Part shown: piece after piece, positions 34,702 to 44,600 of the stretch
Layout: every line of letters starts with the position of its first letter
Numbering within the stretch: the stretch's first letter is position 1
Source: COE1 sp910588595
GTDB lineage: Bacteria > Bacillota > Clostridia > Lachnospirales > Lachnospiraceae
Assembly: GCA_948957135.1 (NCBI GenBank)
Contig: CARDBT010000004.1
Location: 1 to 64,000 of the forward strand
Length of the DNA: 64,000 nt
Reading direction: 5' to 3'
Program-made: the position numbers and the translations under genes
The notes under the pieces: model-generated
What the model was told of the DNA's origin: nothing
Database searches by the model: none
The model's input: the letters and a program-made list of their open reading frames with translations, nothing else

Positions 34702-35968
34702 GATGATAGTATTTCACACAGCAGTATTATACATTATTTTACGATATATGCAATGCTTTTTTGACACTGTCCGCGTGAAGAAGGGCAGGGACCTGGAGGC
34801 TTATGTGCTGTATCTGGCAGCAGTCTGTCTGGTTGACATGGTGCCCGCCGCGATGCCGCTCAAATATATCACAGATACTTTTTTTCTGTATCTGCTGGTG
34901 CAGATCTATCATGGAAAGCAGGGAAAAAAGCTGCTGGCAGCATCGCTGATCCAGGGGATGAACCTGTTCTGTGAGGTGTTGGCTGTGTACCTGCTGTACG
35001 ACTGTAAGGTAGATGGTATATACGGAAGAGAGATGTACTATATCACATTTTTATTGATGTATGTGTGTCAGCGTGTGATGGAAAAGTTCTGTATCAGGAA
35101 CATTAAGCAAGATGCGGCGCTGAAACATTGGGATCTTTTGATATTTTTGCCGATGATCAGCGTGATCGTCATATGTGTGCTCATCACATTTGACCTGGAA
35201 AACAAGTATATAGGCTCCGCAGTCAGCGCGGGTATGATCTGTCTGAATCTGATCGTGTTTTATATCTGTGATGAGCTGGTAGGTACATATATGAAGTTGA
35301 AGGAGAGCGCCGTCGTGGCGCGTCAGCTTGAGAGTTATTCCAATCAGCTCAATGTGGTCATGAAGTCGGAGGAAAAGGTGCGGGGACTCCGGCATGACTT
35401 AAAGCATCATCTAAGTCAGATCCTGATGCTGGCAGACAAGAACAAAACGAGTGAAATCGCAGAGTATGTACGCAGTATGCAGGAGGATCTGTTGAGTAGA
35501 GGAGAGCATATCAGCAGCGGAAATGCGGACATTGACAGCCTGGTCAACCTGATGCTCGAGCGGGCGAAGAAAGAACTCGGAAATGTCAGATGCCGCGTGT
35601 GTGTACCGCAGGAGCTGGATATATCCGGGTTTGACTGGAATATTATCCTTGGGAATCTGATGGACAATGCGATCGATGCTGCCAGACAGTCAGAGGACAA
35701 GCTTTTGCAGCTCAAGATCCACTATCGGCAGGGAATGCTTTTTATTGAGATCAGAAACAGTTTCAGCGGCGAATTGCTAAAGACGCAGGAGCAGTATCTG
35801 TCTACCAAGGATCACGACAGGACAGATGGATCGCAGGTTCATGGACTGGGGATCAGGAACGTGAGACGGATCGTGGAAAAGTACGATGGCAGCATGGAGA
35901 TCAGTGACCGAGATCATATTTTTGAGGTCAGGATACTTCTGTATGTCTCCGTCAAAAAAGAGAAGTGA
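34694..35968 (+). CDS. GHKL-domain sensor histidine kinase (AgrC/ComD type)
   Basis: A 424-residue membrane sensor. About five to six hydrophobic segments fill residues 1-200. A dimerisation helix carries the phosphorylation-site-like LRHDLKHHLSQ, and the GHKL ATPase part has ILGNLMDNAIDAARQ (N-box) and GLGIRNVRRIVEKYDG (G-box). It should phosphorylate the overlapping LytTR regulator. Agr-type systems often sense a cyclic peptide, but no agrB or agrD-like gene is nearby, so the signal is unknown. Confidence 0.92.
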   Translation: MLEMIVFHTAVLYIILRYMQCFFDTVRVKKGRDLEAYVLYLAAVCLVDMVPAAMPLKYITDTFFLYLLVQIYHGKQGKKLLAASLIQGMNLFCEVLAVYLLYDCKVDGIYGREMYYITFLLMYVCQRVMEKFCIRNIKQDAALKHWDLLIFLPMISVIVICVLITFDLENKYIGSAVSAGMICLNLIVFYICDELVGTYMKLKESAVVARQLESYSNQLNVVMKSEEKVRGLRHDLKHHLSQILMLADKNKTSEIAEYVRSMQEDLLSRGEHISSGNADIDSLVNLMLERAKKELGNVRCRVCVPQELDISGFDWNIILGNLMDNAIDAARQSEDKLLQLKIHYRQGMLFIEIRNSFSGELLKTQEQYLSTKDHDRTDGSQVHGLGIRNVRRIVEKYDGSMEISDRDHIFEVRILLYVSVKKEK

Positions 35969-36044
35969 AACGACGGATTTCGCCGATTCGTATACGGATT
36001 TCGCTGTTTTCAACACAAATAGATCTGAGCGTGGTATATTTTAC

Positions 36045-36211
36045 CTAGTATAACCCGCACTAAATAACCCTATGTTTTGCTTGCCTATTTTCCTGATAGC
36101 ACTACTCCCCAAGCCTCGACGTAGCCACCGCTACGCCTGCGTTTGGGAAGCAGCACTCTCAGAAAAATATTCTGCGCCAAACATTAGGGTATTTAGTGTG
36201 GGTTATACTAG
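36045..36211. repeat. palindromic intergenic element, copy 2 (167 bp)
   Basis: It begins and ends with CTAG. CTAGTATAACCC (36045-36056) pairs with GGGTTATACTAG at the right end (36200-36211), and the pairing continues inward for about 30 bases with few mismatches. A central hairpin GTAGCCACCGCTACGCC resembles that of copy 3. Confidence 0.85.
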
Positions 36212-36233
36212 TAAAACGGTAGAGGTAAGATAT

Positions 36234-36917
36234 ATGATACGGACAGAGGAGAAAATTGTAAAAGATGCATTTAGGACATTGGTCAGGAGGGGAGCTGCAA
36301 CTGAATCCATGTTTGTACCTAGTACAGTGACAGATGAGGAGCTTGATGCGTTTGAAAATAGCTTTGATATCAGGCTTCCTGCCCTTTACAGGGCATATCT
36401 AAAGGCATACTGTTATGATTTTACGGTGATGTGCGCACCGGTTCCGCTGGATGGCATAGCGCACAGCGGACCGGAAAGTGAGAAAGGGCTATGCTGGATA
36501 GAGCTGTTTGCACTGCCTCAAAAGGAGCCTCTCAAAAACTTGTATGCCGGCATGGAAAGCTTTCGAAAGATCTGTACAAACAGGAATCTCGTGAATATAA
36601 AGCTCGATCGGGTGAAGCATTTTCTGCCGATCGGAGATTGGGACGGTCCCCTGTGCATTGACTTGGATCAGACGGATATCCAGGAGGATGACCCGGCAAC
36701 ATGGCAGATCTGTCGTTTTGACGAGACGGTATTTGACTGGAAGGATGCAGGGTATATTGACGAGCGGGGAAGGGTGACTGGGGAGCGGAAGTTTCCGGAC
36801 TTTAAGACATTGCTGGAGATCTATTTTGGCGGAAAGTATGATAAGGCGTATGAGCGGCAGCTGAAAGCATGCGGCGAGGAGATGCCGGATTACAGCTTTT
36901 ATATTCACACGAGATAA
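36234..36917 (+). CDS. SMI1/KNR4 (SUKH) family protein
   Basis: A 227-residue soluble protein. Residues about 20-45 carry the SUKH start, TVTDEELDAFENSFDIRLP followed by LYRAYLKAYC; the later GDWDGPLCIDLDQ and WQICRFDETVFDW segments match SUKH strands. Many SUKH proteins are immunity proteins against polymorphic toxins. No toxin gene is adjacent, so an orphan immunity or unrelated housekeeping role is possible. AGAGGTAAG at 36221-36229 supports this ATG; the start is only 23 bp from palindromic element 2. Confidence 0.83.
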   Translation: MIRTEEKIVKDAFRTLVRRGAATESMFVPSTVTDEELDAFENSFDIRLPALYRAYLKAYCYDFTVMCAPVPLDGIAHSGPESEKGLCWIELFALPQKEPLKNLYAGMESFRKICTNRNLVNIKLDRVKHFLPIGDWDGPLCIDLDQTDIQEDDPATWQICRFDETVFDWKDAGYIDERGRVTGERKFPDFKTLLEIYFGGKYDKAYERQLKACGEEMPDYSFYIHTR

Positions 36918-36945
36918 AGATGCAGAGTGAGACAAATGGAACTGA

Positions 36946-36975
36946 CGGGTAGGGAATGTGCTTCCCTGCCCGATT
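36946..36975 (+). terminator. terminator after the SUKH gene
   Basis: CGGGTAGGGAA (36946-36956) pairs with TTCCCTGCCCG (36962-36972), then ATTTTATTT. Confidence 0.85.
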
Positions 36976-37051
36976 TTATTTGTGGCGGCGGAAATTTTTA
37001 CTTGTGGTATTGGGCATTAGGAAATATAATGTACTTAGAGGAAAGGAACTG

Positions 37052-37111
37052 TTGACAAGCAAAGTGGTCTAAAATATATTGTTGACATCGGAGAGGTATT
37101 TTGGCTTAATA
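37052..37111 (+). promoter_or_regulatory. tandem promoters for the purF-like gene
   Basis: TTGACA (37052-37057), 17 bases and TATATT (37075-37080) form a good promoter. A second TTGACA (37082-37087) with TTAATA after 18 bases follows. No purine riboswitch signature is seen in the rest of the leader. Confidence 0.65.
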
Positions 37112-37179
37112 GTAGCATAGGGCTATGTTTAAGTCTTACAAACTATTATTAACTATCACGTAAAGGAAGGGAAACTGAA

Positions 37180-38586
37180 ATGGGCGGCTTTTTTGGAGTA
37201 ACATCACAGCAGGATTGTGTATTTGATTTGTTTTTTGGGATTGATTACCACTCCCATCTGGGAACCCGGCGCGGAGGTATGGCAGTTTACGGGGCAGATG
37301 GGTTTAACAGGGCGATCCACAACATTGAGAATGCGCCGTTTCGAACCAAATTTGACAAAGATGTGACAGGGATGCACGGGAATTACGGCATTGGCTGTAT
37401 ATCGGACTACGAACCGCAGCCGCTGATCATACGCTCACATCACGGCACATATGCGCTGACGACCGTGGGAAAGATCAACAACACGGATGAGCTGATACAG
37501 CGTCTCTTTGATGTGGGGCATGCGCATTTCCAGGAGATGAGCGGCGGGGAAGTCAACGCCACGGAACTTGTCGCGGCACTCATCAACCGCAGGGAAAACC
37601 TGATAGAAGGGATCAACTTTGCGCTGGAATCGATCGACGGTTCACTGTCGATCCTGCTGATGAACAAGGCGGGGATCTACGCTGCGAGGGACAAGCACGG
37701 CAGGACGCCGATCGTGATCGGGAAGAAGGACGACGGGTTCTGTGCATCATTTGAGAATTTTGCCTACAAGAATCTGGGATACACAGATTACAAGGAACTG
37801 GGACCGGGCGAGGTTGTGGTGATGACGGAGAAGAACTGTGTGACGCTTGTCAATCCGCAGAAGGAGATGAAGATCTGCACATTTTTGTGGGTTTATTACG
37901 GGTACCCGGCGAGCTCCTATGAGGGTGTCAACGTGGAGCAGATGCGCTATCACTGCGGGGAAAAGATGGCACAGCGCGACAATGTGAAACCTGATATCGT
38001 GGCTGGTGTGCCGGATTCCGGCATTGCACATGCGGTTGGATATGCCAATGAATCGGGGATCCCGTTTTCCAGGCCGTTCATCAAGTACACGCCGACGTGG
38101 CCCCGCTCCTTTATGCCGACCATACAGAGCAAGCGCAATCTGATCGCCAAGATGAAGCTCTTGGCAGTGGACGAGCTGATCAAGGACAAGAGCCTGCTGC
38201 TGATCGACGATTCGATCGTGAGGGGCACACAGCTTCGGGAGACGACAGAATTCCTTTACCAGAGCGGTGCGAAGGAGGTCCATATCCGCCCGGCATGTCC
38301 GCCGTTGCTGTACGGCTGCAGATATCTGAATTTCTCACGCTCATCATCGGAGATGGATCTCATCACCAGGCGCGTTATCGAGCGGCTTGAAAACGGCAAT
38401 GTGACCAGGGAGATCCTGGAGGAGTACGCGGATCCTGAGTCCGAAAAATACGGGCAGATGGTTGAGGAGATCAGAAAGGAGTTGAATTTCACTTCGCTCC
38501 GATTTAACAGACTGGACGATATGCTCGATTCTACAGGGCTTGATCACTGTAAGCTCTGCACATACTGTTGGAATGGGAAGGAATAA
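37180..38586 (+). CDS. PurF-like amidophosphoribosyltransferase lacking the glutaminase Cys
   Basis: A 468-residue protein that aligns with PurF over its length. The phosphoribosyltransferase half keeps the PRPP loop LLIDDSIVRGTQL (about 345) and C-terminal cysteines in HCKLCTYC. The N-terminal Ntn glutaminase half is changed: it begins MGGFFGV where PurF has MCGIFG or, after a propeptide, CGVFG. The RYST and NGN substrate motifs are also not kept (GIGCIS, TVGKINN). It therefore should not hydrolyse glutamine and may use free ammonia or another partner. AAGGAAGGG supports the ATG. It lies upstream of two chemotaxis genes and purL. Confidence 0.85.
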   Translation: MGGFFGVTSQQDCVFDLFFGIDYHSHLGTRRGGMAVYGADGFNRAIHNIENAPFRTKFDKDVTGMHGNYGIGCISDYEPQPLIIRSHHGTYALTTVGKINNTDELIQRLFDVGHAHFQEMSGGEVNATELVAALINRRENLIEGINFALESIDGSLSILLMNKAGIYAARDKHGRTPIVIGKKDDGFCASFENFAYKNLGYTDYKELGPGEVVVMTEKNCVTLVNPQKEMKICTFLWVYYGYPASSYEGVNVEQMRYHCGEKMAQRDNVKPDIVAGVPDSGIAHAVGYANESGIPFSRPFIKYTPTWPRSFMPTIQSKRNLIAKMKLLAVDELIKDKSLLLIDDSIVRGTQLRETTEFLYQSGAKEVHIRPACPPLLYGCRYLNFSRSSSEMDLITRRVIERLENGNVTREILEEYADPESEKYGQMVEEIRKELNFTSLRFNRLDDMLDSTGLDHCKLCTYCWNGKE

Positions 38587-38618
38587 ATAACAGCTGTTTC
38601 ATGGAAAGGCGGCAGAAG

Positions 38619-40637
38619 ATGGCAGGAGAAAATAGAGGAAATCAAAAAAAGATCGTATCGATAAAGGTGAAGCTGCTCGGCATCATACTGCCGGTGGTTA
38701 TTGTCATTATGATACTGCTGGTAGGAATATTGTATTTTATTTCAAAGAATATTATTAAAGAGTACTCGGAAAATCTGTTGAGCTCGTCGATCGAGAATCA
38801 GACCAATCAGATCGAAGCGTGGCTTGACGAGAACCTGTCAGCATTTCGTGCAGTGAAACAGTCGATCGAGCAGACTGCCGTCAGTGGAAAGCAGCTGCAG
38901 GCGGTCCTGGACAGCTATTACGGTTTTGATGACAATTATCCGGATGGTCTGTATATCGCAGACGAAAACGGCAGTCTGATGAAGGCGTCTGCGTCGGAGA
39001 AGACAGAGGCGGATCCGACGCAGGCTGTGTGGTACAAGGAAGGGCTGACCAGATGGAATATGGGGTTGACCAACGCGTACACCAACGCCAAAGGGGAGAA
39101 TGTCATCAGTGCCTCGGGGATATTGGATGATCAGTCCGGAATGATCAAGGTGATCTCGGCAGATCTCACGCTTGAACGGATCAGCATCATCGTAAATAGT
39201 TACATAGAGATGGATCAGGCAAGGGCGTTTCTCGTGAACAGTTCCGACGGAACGATCCTTGCGCACCAGGAGAGTGATCTGATCTCGACAAAGCTCGGCG
39301 AGTCGAGAGATGTCTTTATGCGGGATATCTGGCAGAGGGTATCGCAGTACGATCTTGATATGATCGAGATCGACAACAATATGACGGCATTTTCACAGAT
39401 ACAGGGCACGGACTGGGTGCTGGTATCGTACATCCCTACCAGGGTCATCTATGCGGATATTGACAGTGTCCGGATTATGATGCTTGGGATCGGTCTGCTG
39501 TCCGTCATACTGCTGGCTGTCCTGGTGGAGCGAGTGGTCCAGATGGTGATCCGTCCTGTCAAGGAGCTGATCAAGGTGATCACAGCGATGACAAACGGAG
39601 ATTTCACAGTGGAGATCAAGGCTGGGAGCAATGATGAGATCGGTGTCATGGGCGGACACGTACAGCAGTTTATCCTGACCATGCGGCAGATGATCGCCTC
39701 CATACATACCGTGTCCGACAAGCTGGGCACACAGGCAGGCGAGAGCGACACGATCTCCAGAGAGATGTATGATGCATCCAGATTACAAGGACAGTCCATG
39801 AGGGAATTGAACACAACTGTAGAGCAGCTGTCCATGTCGGTCGGAGAGATCGCAGATCATGCGACAACGCTTGCCATGGTAGTGTCGGATACAAAGGATG
39901 ACGGGGAGCAGGTTGACGGTAAGATGCGGGAGACTGTCGAGGTGTCACGGAGCGGGCAGCAGGATCTGCAGCGCGTCAACAGTGCGATGGAAATGATCAA
40001 TGTGTCCGTACGGAAGCTCCAGCAGTCGATCGATGAAGTCGGGAAGGCGTCCAAGGAGATCACGAACATCACGGAGATCATAGGGAATATTGCGGATCAG
40101 ACGTCGCTTCTATCCCTCAACGCATCGATCGAGGCGGCGCGTGCCGGGGATGCGGGCAGAGGCTTTGCTGTGGTTGCGACGGAGATCGGACAGCTCGCGA
40201 ACACCAGTGCTGATGCCGTGCACAATATCGAAGGCTTGATCAGCCAGATCAACAGTCTGGTGAGCGATACGGTAAGACAGACCAGGGAGAGCGTGGAAAA
40301 TATCAATCACAGCAACAGTCTGGTGGGGGATACCCTGCGGACATTTGATTCGATTTTTGGCAATATTGACCAGGTGGAAACACTGGTGCGCGAGATGATC
40401 AGAAAAGTGGAAAAGGTGGATGAGGTGGCGACGAATGTGGCTGCGATCTCGGAGGAGCAGGCGGCAAGTTCGGAGGAGATCCTGGCAACATCGGAGGCGA
40501 TGGTGCGGCAGGTGGACAACATCACAAACAGCAGCGAGCGCGTATCCGAAGGGGCAAAGGAGCTGACGGCGTCGGCGGAAGAACTGTATGAACAGGTTGC
40601 CAGATTTAAGATAGGAGAGGAGGCAGGACTGCGATGA
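38619..40637 (+). CDS. methyl-accepting chemotaxis protein (Cache-type sensor)
   Basis: A 672-residue transmembrane chemoreceptor. The first membrane helix (about 20-42) is followed by an extracellular dCache-like domain (about 45-280) with DGLYIADENGSLMKAS and VWYKEGLTRWNMGLTNAY. A second helix (about 286-308), HAMP region and a long signalling coiled coil follow. The hairpin tip QTSLLSLNASIEAARAGDAG is intact. It starts 32 bp after the purF-like gene, and its stop overlaps the next start (ATGA). AAAGGCGG supports the ATG at 38619. No CheR pentapeptide is seen at the C terminus. Confidence 0.93.
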   Translation: MAGENRGNQKKIVSIKVKLLGIILPVVIVIMILLVGILYFISKNIIKEYSENLLSSSIENQTNQIEAWLDENLSAFRAVKQSIEQTAVSGKQLQAVLDSYYGFDDNYPDGLYIADENGSLMKASASEKTEADPTQAVWYKEGLTRWNMGLTNAYTNAKGENVISASGILDDQSGMIKVISADLTLERISIIVNSYIEMDQARAFLVNSSDGTILAHQESDLISTKLGESRDVFMRDIWQRVSQYDLDMIEIDNNMTAFSQIQGTDWVLVSYIPTRVIYADIDSVRIMMLGIGLLSVILLAVLVERVVQMVIRPVKELIKVITAMTNGDFTVEIKAGSNDEIGVMGGHVQQFILTMRQMIASIHTVSDKLGTQAGESDTISREMYDASRLQGQSMRELNTTVEQLSMSVGEIADHATTLAMVVSDTKDDGEQVDGKMRETVEVSRSGQQDLQRVNSAMEMINVSVRKLQQSIDEVGKASKEITNITEIIGNIADQTSLLSLNASIEAARAGDAGRGFAVVATEIGQLANTSADAVHNIEGLISQINSLVSDTVRQTRESVENINHSNSLVGDTLRTFDSIFGNIDQVETLVREMIRKVEKVDEVATNVAAISEEQAASSEEILATSEAMVRQVDNITNSSERVSEGAKELTASAEELYEQVARFKIGEEAGLR

Positions 40638-41623
40638 GGAGAAAAAGTTGTCTGATCAAATATATACCTGTGCTTCTGACAGTCATAATGATAGCAGTCT
40701 CAGTGTCGGGATGTGGACAGAGGGCAGCCGGAGGAAAGAGCGGGATAAAGATATTCTTTTCACTAAATGAGATAGATACTTTCCGCCAGACCCTTGTAGA
40801 CAGTGCCGCAGAGCAGGCGGCACAGGCGGGAGCGCAGTTTACCATGGAGGATGCCCAGGGCTCTATAGAGAAGCAGGTAGAACAGCTCAAGACTGCGGCG
40901 GCAGGAGACTATGATGTGATCATCTGCAGTCCGGTCTCGGTAGATACAGCAGTTCAGTTGAAGATGAGCGCTGGGGATATTCCGATCGTGTTTGTCAACA
41001 GCTGCCCGGATGAAAAATACCTGCAGGCGGGAAAGTATATCTATGTCGGTTCCAGTGAGCAGGTTGCGGGACAGTTTCAGGCGGAGTATGTGCTGGCAAA
41101 GATGTCTGGCAAGCAGGAGATCAATGTGGCGCTGATCAAGGGGCCAGCGAGCCATTCCGCCACGGAAGGAAGGTCGACAGGGGTAAAGAGGACGCTGGAG
41201 GCGAGCGGCAAGCAGATCCATTATGTGTTTGAGGACAGCGCCAACTGGGACACAGGGCAGGCGCAGAAATTGTTTGAGCTGTTCTTAAGGACAGGAGTCC
41301 CGGTGGATTGTGTGATCTGCAACAATGATTCCATGGCGCTTGGCGTCATGGAGGCGTGCAAAAACAGCGGTATCGACTGCAGCACGCTTCCGATCCTGGG
41401 GGTGGACGCCACGGCTGACGGCTGTGAGGCGATCCGCAGTGGTGACATGGCATTTACAGTATACCAGTCCGGAAGCGGACAGGGGCACGCGGCGGTCGAC
41501 GCGGCGATACATCTTGTCGAGAGCGGCAGCGTGAAAGACATCGATGGCAGTACGGAGGACGGTAAGTTTGTCTGGGTAGACTTTGAGCGTGTGGACAGCA
41601 GCAATGTATCCCAATACAATTAG
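40634..41623 (+). CDS. sugar-type periplasmic-binding lipoprotein
   Basis: A 329-residue lipoprotein with a signal peptide and lipobox SVSGCG. The mature part is a Peripla_BP_4 (RbsB/LacI-like) fold: KIFFSLNEIDTFRQTLVDSA, QVEQLKTAA, VIICSPVSVDTA, VFVNSC, CNNDSMALGVMEA and ILGVDATADGCEAI. The start codon overlaps the chemoreceptor stop by 4 bp. No permease or ATPase gene is adjacent, so it may deliver its ligand to the chemoreceptor rather than to a transporter. The ligand is probably a sugar or nucleoside. Confidence 0.9.
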   Translation: MRRKSCLIKYIPVLLTVIMIAVSVSGCGQRAAGGKSGIKIFFSLNEIDTFRQTLVDSAAEQAAQAGAQFTMEDAQGSIEKQVEQLKTAAAGDYDVIICSPVSVDTAVQLKMSAGDIPIVFVNSCPDEKYLQAGKYIYVGSSEQVAGQFQAEYVLAKMSGKQEINVALIKGPASHSATEGRSTGVKRTLEASGKQIHYVFEDSANWDTGQAQKLFELFLRTGVPVDCVICNNDSMALGVMEACKNSGIDCSTLPILGVDATADGCEAIRSGDMAFTVYQSGSGQGHAAVDAAIHLVESGSVKDIDGSTEDGKFVWVDFERVDSSNVSQYN

Positions 41624-41673
41624 GATCGCTTTTCTGTCAGACAGGCTGTGGAAATAAAATGGAGGATAAATAA

Positions 41674-44600
41674 ATGGAGAATGTAAAACGGATCTATGTG
41701 GAGAAGAAGGAAGCTTTTGCGGTGAAGGCAAGGGAGCTTGAGGACGAGCTGAAAGGATATCTGGGCATTGCCGGTTTAAAGAAAGTCAGGATCTTTATCC
41801 GTTACGATGTGGAGAATCTCTCGGAGGCGGTTTTTGAGAAAGCGTGCAGGAGTGTATTTTCGGAGCCTCCTGTCGATGACTTATACAGGGAGCGCATCGA
41901 GATGCCGGCGGATTCACGCTGCTTTTCGGTGGAATTTCTGCCAGGGCAGTTTGACCAGAGGGCGGATTCCGCAGTGCAGTGCGTGCAGTTTCTGAAGGAG
42001 GACGAGCAGCCGATCATCAAGACTGCGGTCACATACCTGCTGATCGGAAACATTTCTGACAGTGAGTTTGATAAGATCAAGCGTTATTGTATCAATCCTG
42101 TGGATTCGAGGGAGACAGGATCAGAGAAACCTGATACGCTGGTGCTGACTTTTGAGGATCCGGCAGATGTGGGAAGTTTTGACGGGTTCGCCGACATGGC
42201 AGAGGACGATCTAAAAGAGCTCTATGACTCGCTCGGGCTTGCCATGACGTTTAAGGATTTCCTGCACATTCAGAACTATTTCCGGGATCAGGAGCACAGG
42301 GATCCGACTGTGACGGAGATCAGGGTGCTAGACACATACTGGTCCGACCACTGCCGCCACACGACATTCTCCACGGAGTTAAAGGACATCGCATTTGAGG
42401 ATGGCTATTATTCGGAGCCGATCAAGACGACGTACAGACAGTACGTTGCCGCGCGTGAGGAGATCTTTGCCGGGAGGAAGGACAAGTATGTCTGCCTGAT
42501 GGATCTGGCGCTCATGGCGATGCGGAAGTTGAAAAAGGACGGCAAACTGGAGGATATGGAGAAATCCAACGAGATCAATGCCTGCTCGATCGTCGTTCCG
42601 GTGGAGATCGACAAGGAGGACGGAAAGGGCGTAGTCACCGAGGAGTGGCTCGTGAACTTCAAGAACGAGACACACAACCACCCGACTGAGATCGAGCCGT
42701 TTGGCGGCGCAGCGACCTGCCTTGGCGGAGCGATCCGCGACCCGCTGTCTGGGCGTACATATGTTTATCAGGCGATGCGCGTCACAGGTGCAGCAGACCC
42801 GACTGTGCCGGTGGAGAACACGATGCGGGGGAAGCTTTCCCAGAAGAAGCTGGTCCGCGGCGCGGCGAGCGGGTATTCTTCTTATGGAAATCAGATCGGG
42901 CTTGCGACCGGGTTTGTAAAAGAGGTGTATCATCCGAACTATGTGGCAAAGAGAATGGAGATCGGTGCGGTCATGGCTGCTGCGCCCAGGGCGAGCGTGA
43001 TCCGTGAAAATTCCGATCCCGGCGATATCATTATCCTGCTCGGCGGACGGACAGGACGCGATGGCTGCGGCGGGGCGACGGGTTCCTCCAAGGTGCACAC
43101 GACAGCGTCACTTTCCACGTGCGGCGCGGAGGTCCAGAAGGGCAATGCGCCGACAGAGCGCAAGCTTCAGAGGCTGTTCCGCAGGGCAGAGGTCAGCAGA
43201 CTCATCAAAAAGTGCAATGACTTTGGTGCGGGTGGTGTGTCTGTTGCGATCGGCGAGCTTGCGGACGGACTTGTAGTGGATATGGATATGGTGCCGAAGA
43301 AATATGCAGGTCTTGACGGGACAGAACTTGCGATCTCAGAGTCGCAGGAGAGAATGGCGGTAGTGGTGGATCCGAAGGACGCCGACCAGTTCCTCGCCTA
43401 TGCCGCGGAGGAGAATCTCGAGGCAGTGAAGGTTGCGACAGTGACAGAGGAGCCGCGATTGGTGCTGATGTGGAGGGGCAGGAAGGTCGTGGATATCGCG
43501 AGGGCTTTTCTGGACACAAACGGGGCGCATCAGGAGACGGCAGTGTTTGTGGATGCGCCGGTGAAGGAAGACAACTATTTTGACAGGATAGCAATACAGA
43601 AGGCCGAGGATGCGCTGAAAGCCGGCGAAGTGAAGGAGGCAGTCCTCGCTGTGCTCAATGATCTCAATGTGTGTTCGCAGAAGGGGCTTGTGGAGATGTT
43701 CGATGCGTCGATCGGTGCGGGCAGTGTGTTCATGCCTTACGGCGGGAAGTATCAGCTTACAGAGACACAGGCGATGGTCGCAAAGCTTCCTGTTCTGAAG
43801 GGAAAAACGGATGTCGTGACGATGATGGCATATGGCTTCGACCCATATCTGTCAAGCTGGAGCCCTTATCACGGTGCGGTGTATGCAGTGACAGAGTCCA
43901 TGGCGAAGATTGTTGCGGCAGGTGGCGACTATAAAAAGATACGCTTTACATTTCAGGAGTATTTCAGGCGCATGACGGAGGAACCTTCCCGCTGGAGCCA
44001 GCCGTTTGCGGCGCTGCTCGGCGCATATGATGCACAGATCGGATACGGACTGCCGTCGATTGGCGGCAAGGACTCTATGTCGGGCACATTCAATGAGATC
44101 GACGTGCCGCCCACACTGGTCTCCTTTGCAGTCGATGTCGCGAAGAAGCAGGATATCATCACTCCGGAGCTGAAGAGTGCAGGCGACAGACTTGTCGTGT
44201 TTGAACTGCCTAAGAATGAGTACGACCTTCCGGATTACAGTAAAGTCATGGAGTTGTACAGTGGTGTTGCGGATTTGATCGCAGACAAGGTGATCGTGGC
44301 TGCGTATGCGCTTGACTCGAAGGGGATTGTGGCGTCAGTGGCGAAGATGGCATTTGGAAACAGGATGGGTGTAGCGTTCGAGAGTACACTCGCGGCGGAT
44401 GAACTCTTTGCAAACAAGATGGGCTGCATTATCGCTGAGATTCCTGCTGACAGGATGGATGCGCTTGCGGCGGGCGGCATGGCATACAAAACAGTTGCTA
44501 CAGTGCTTGCCGAGAACGAAGGATTTGTGTACGGGGATGTCACAGTGACCATGGATGAGGCTTTGAAAGCGTGGACATCAAAGCTTGAAAAAGTATTTCC

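Noticed and set aside
36072..36233. Upstream extension of the SUKH gene
   Set aside because: The extra residues come from palindromic element 2 and no ribosome-binding site is present.
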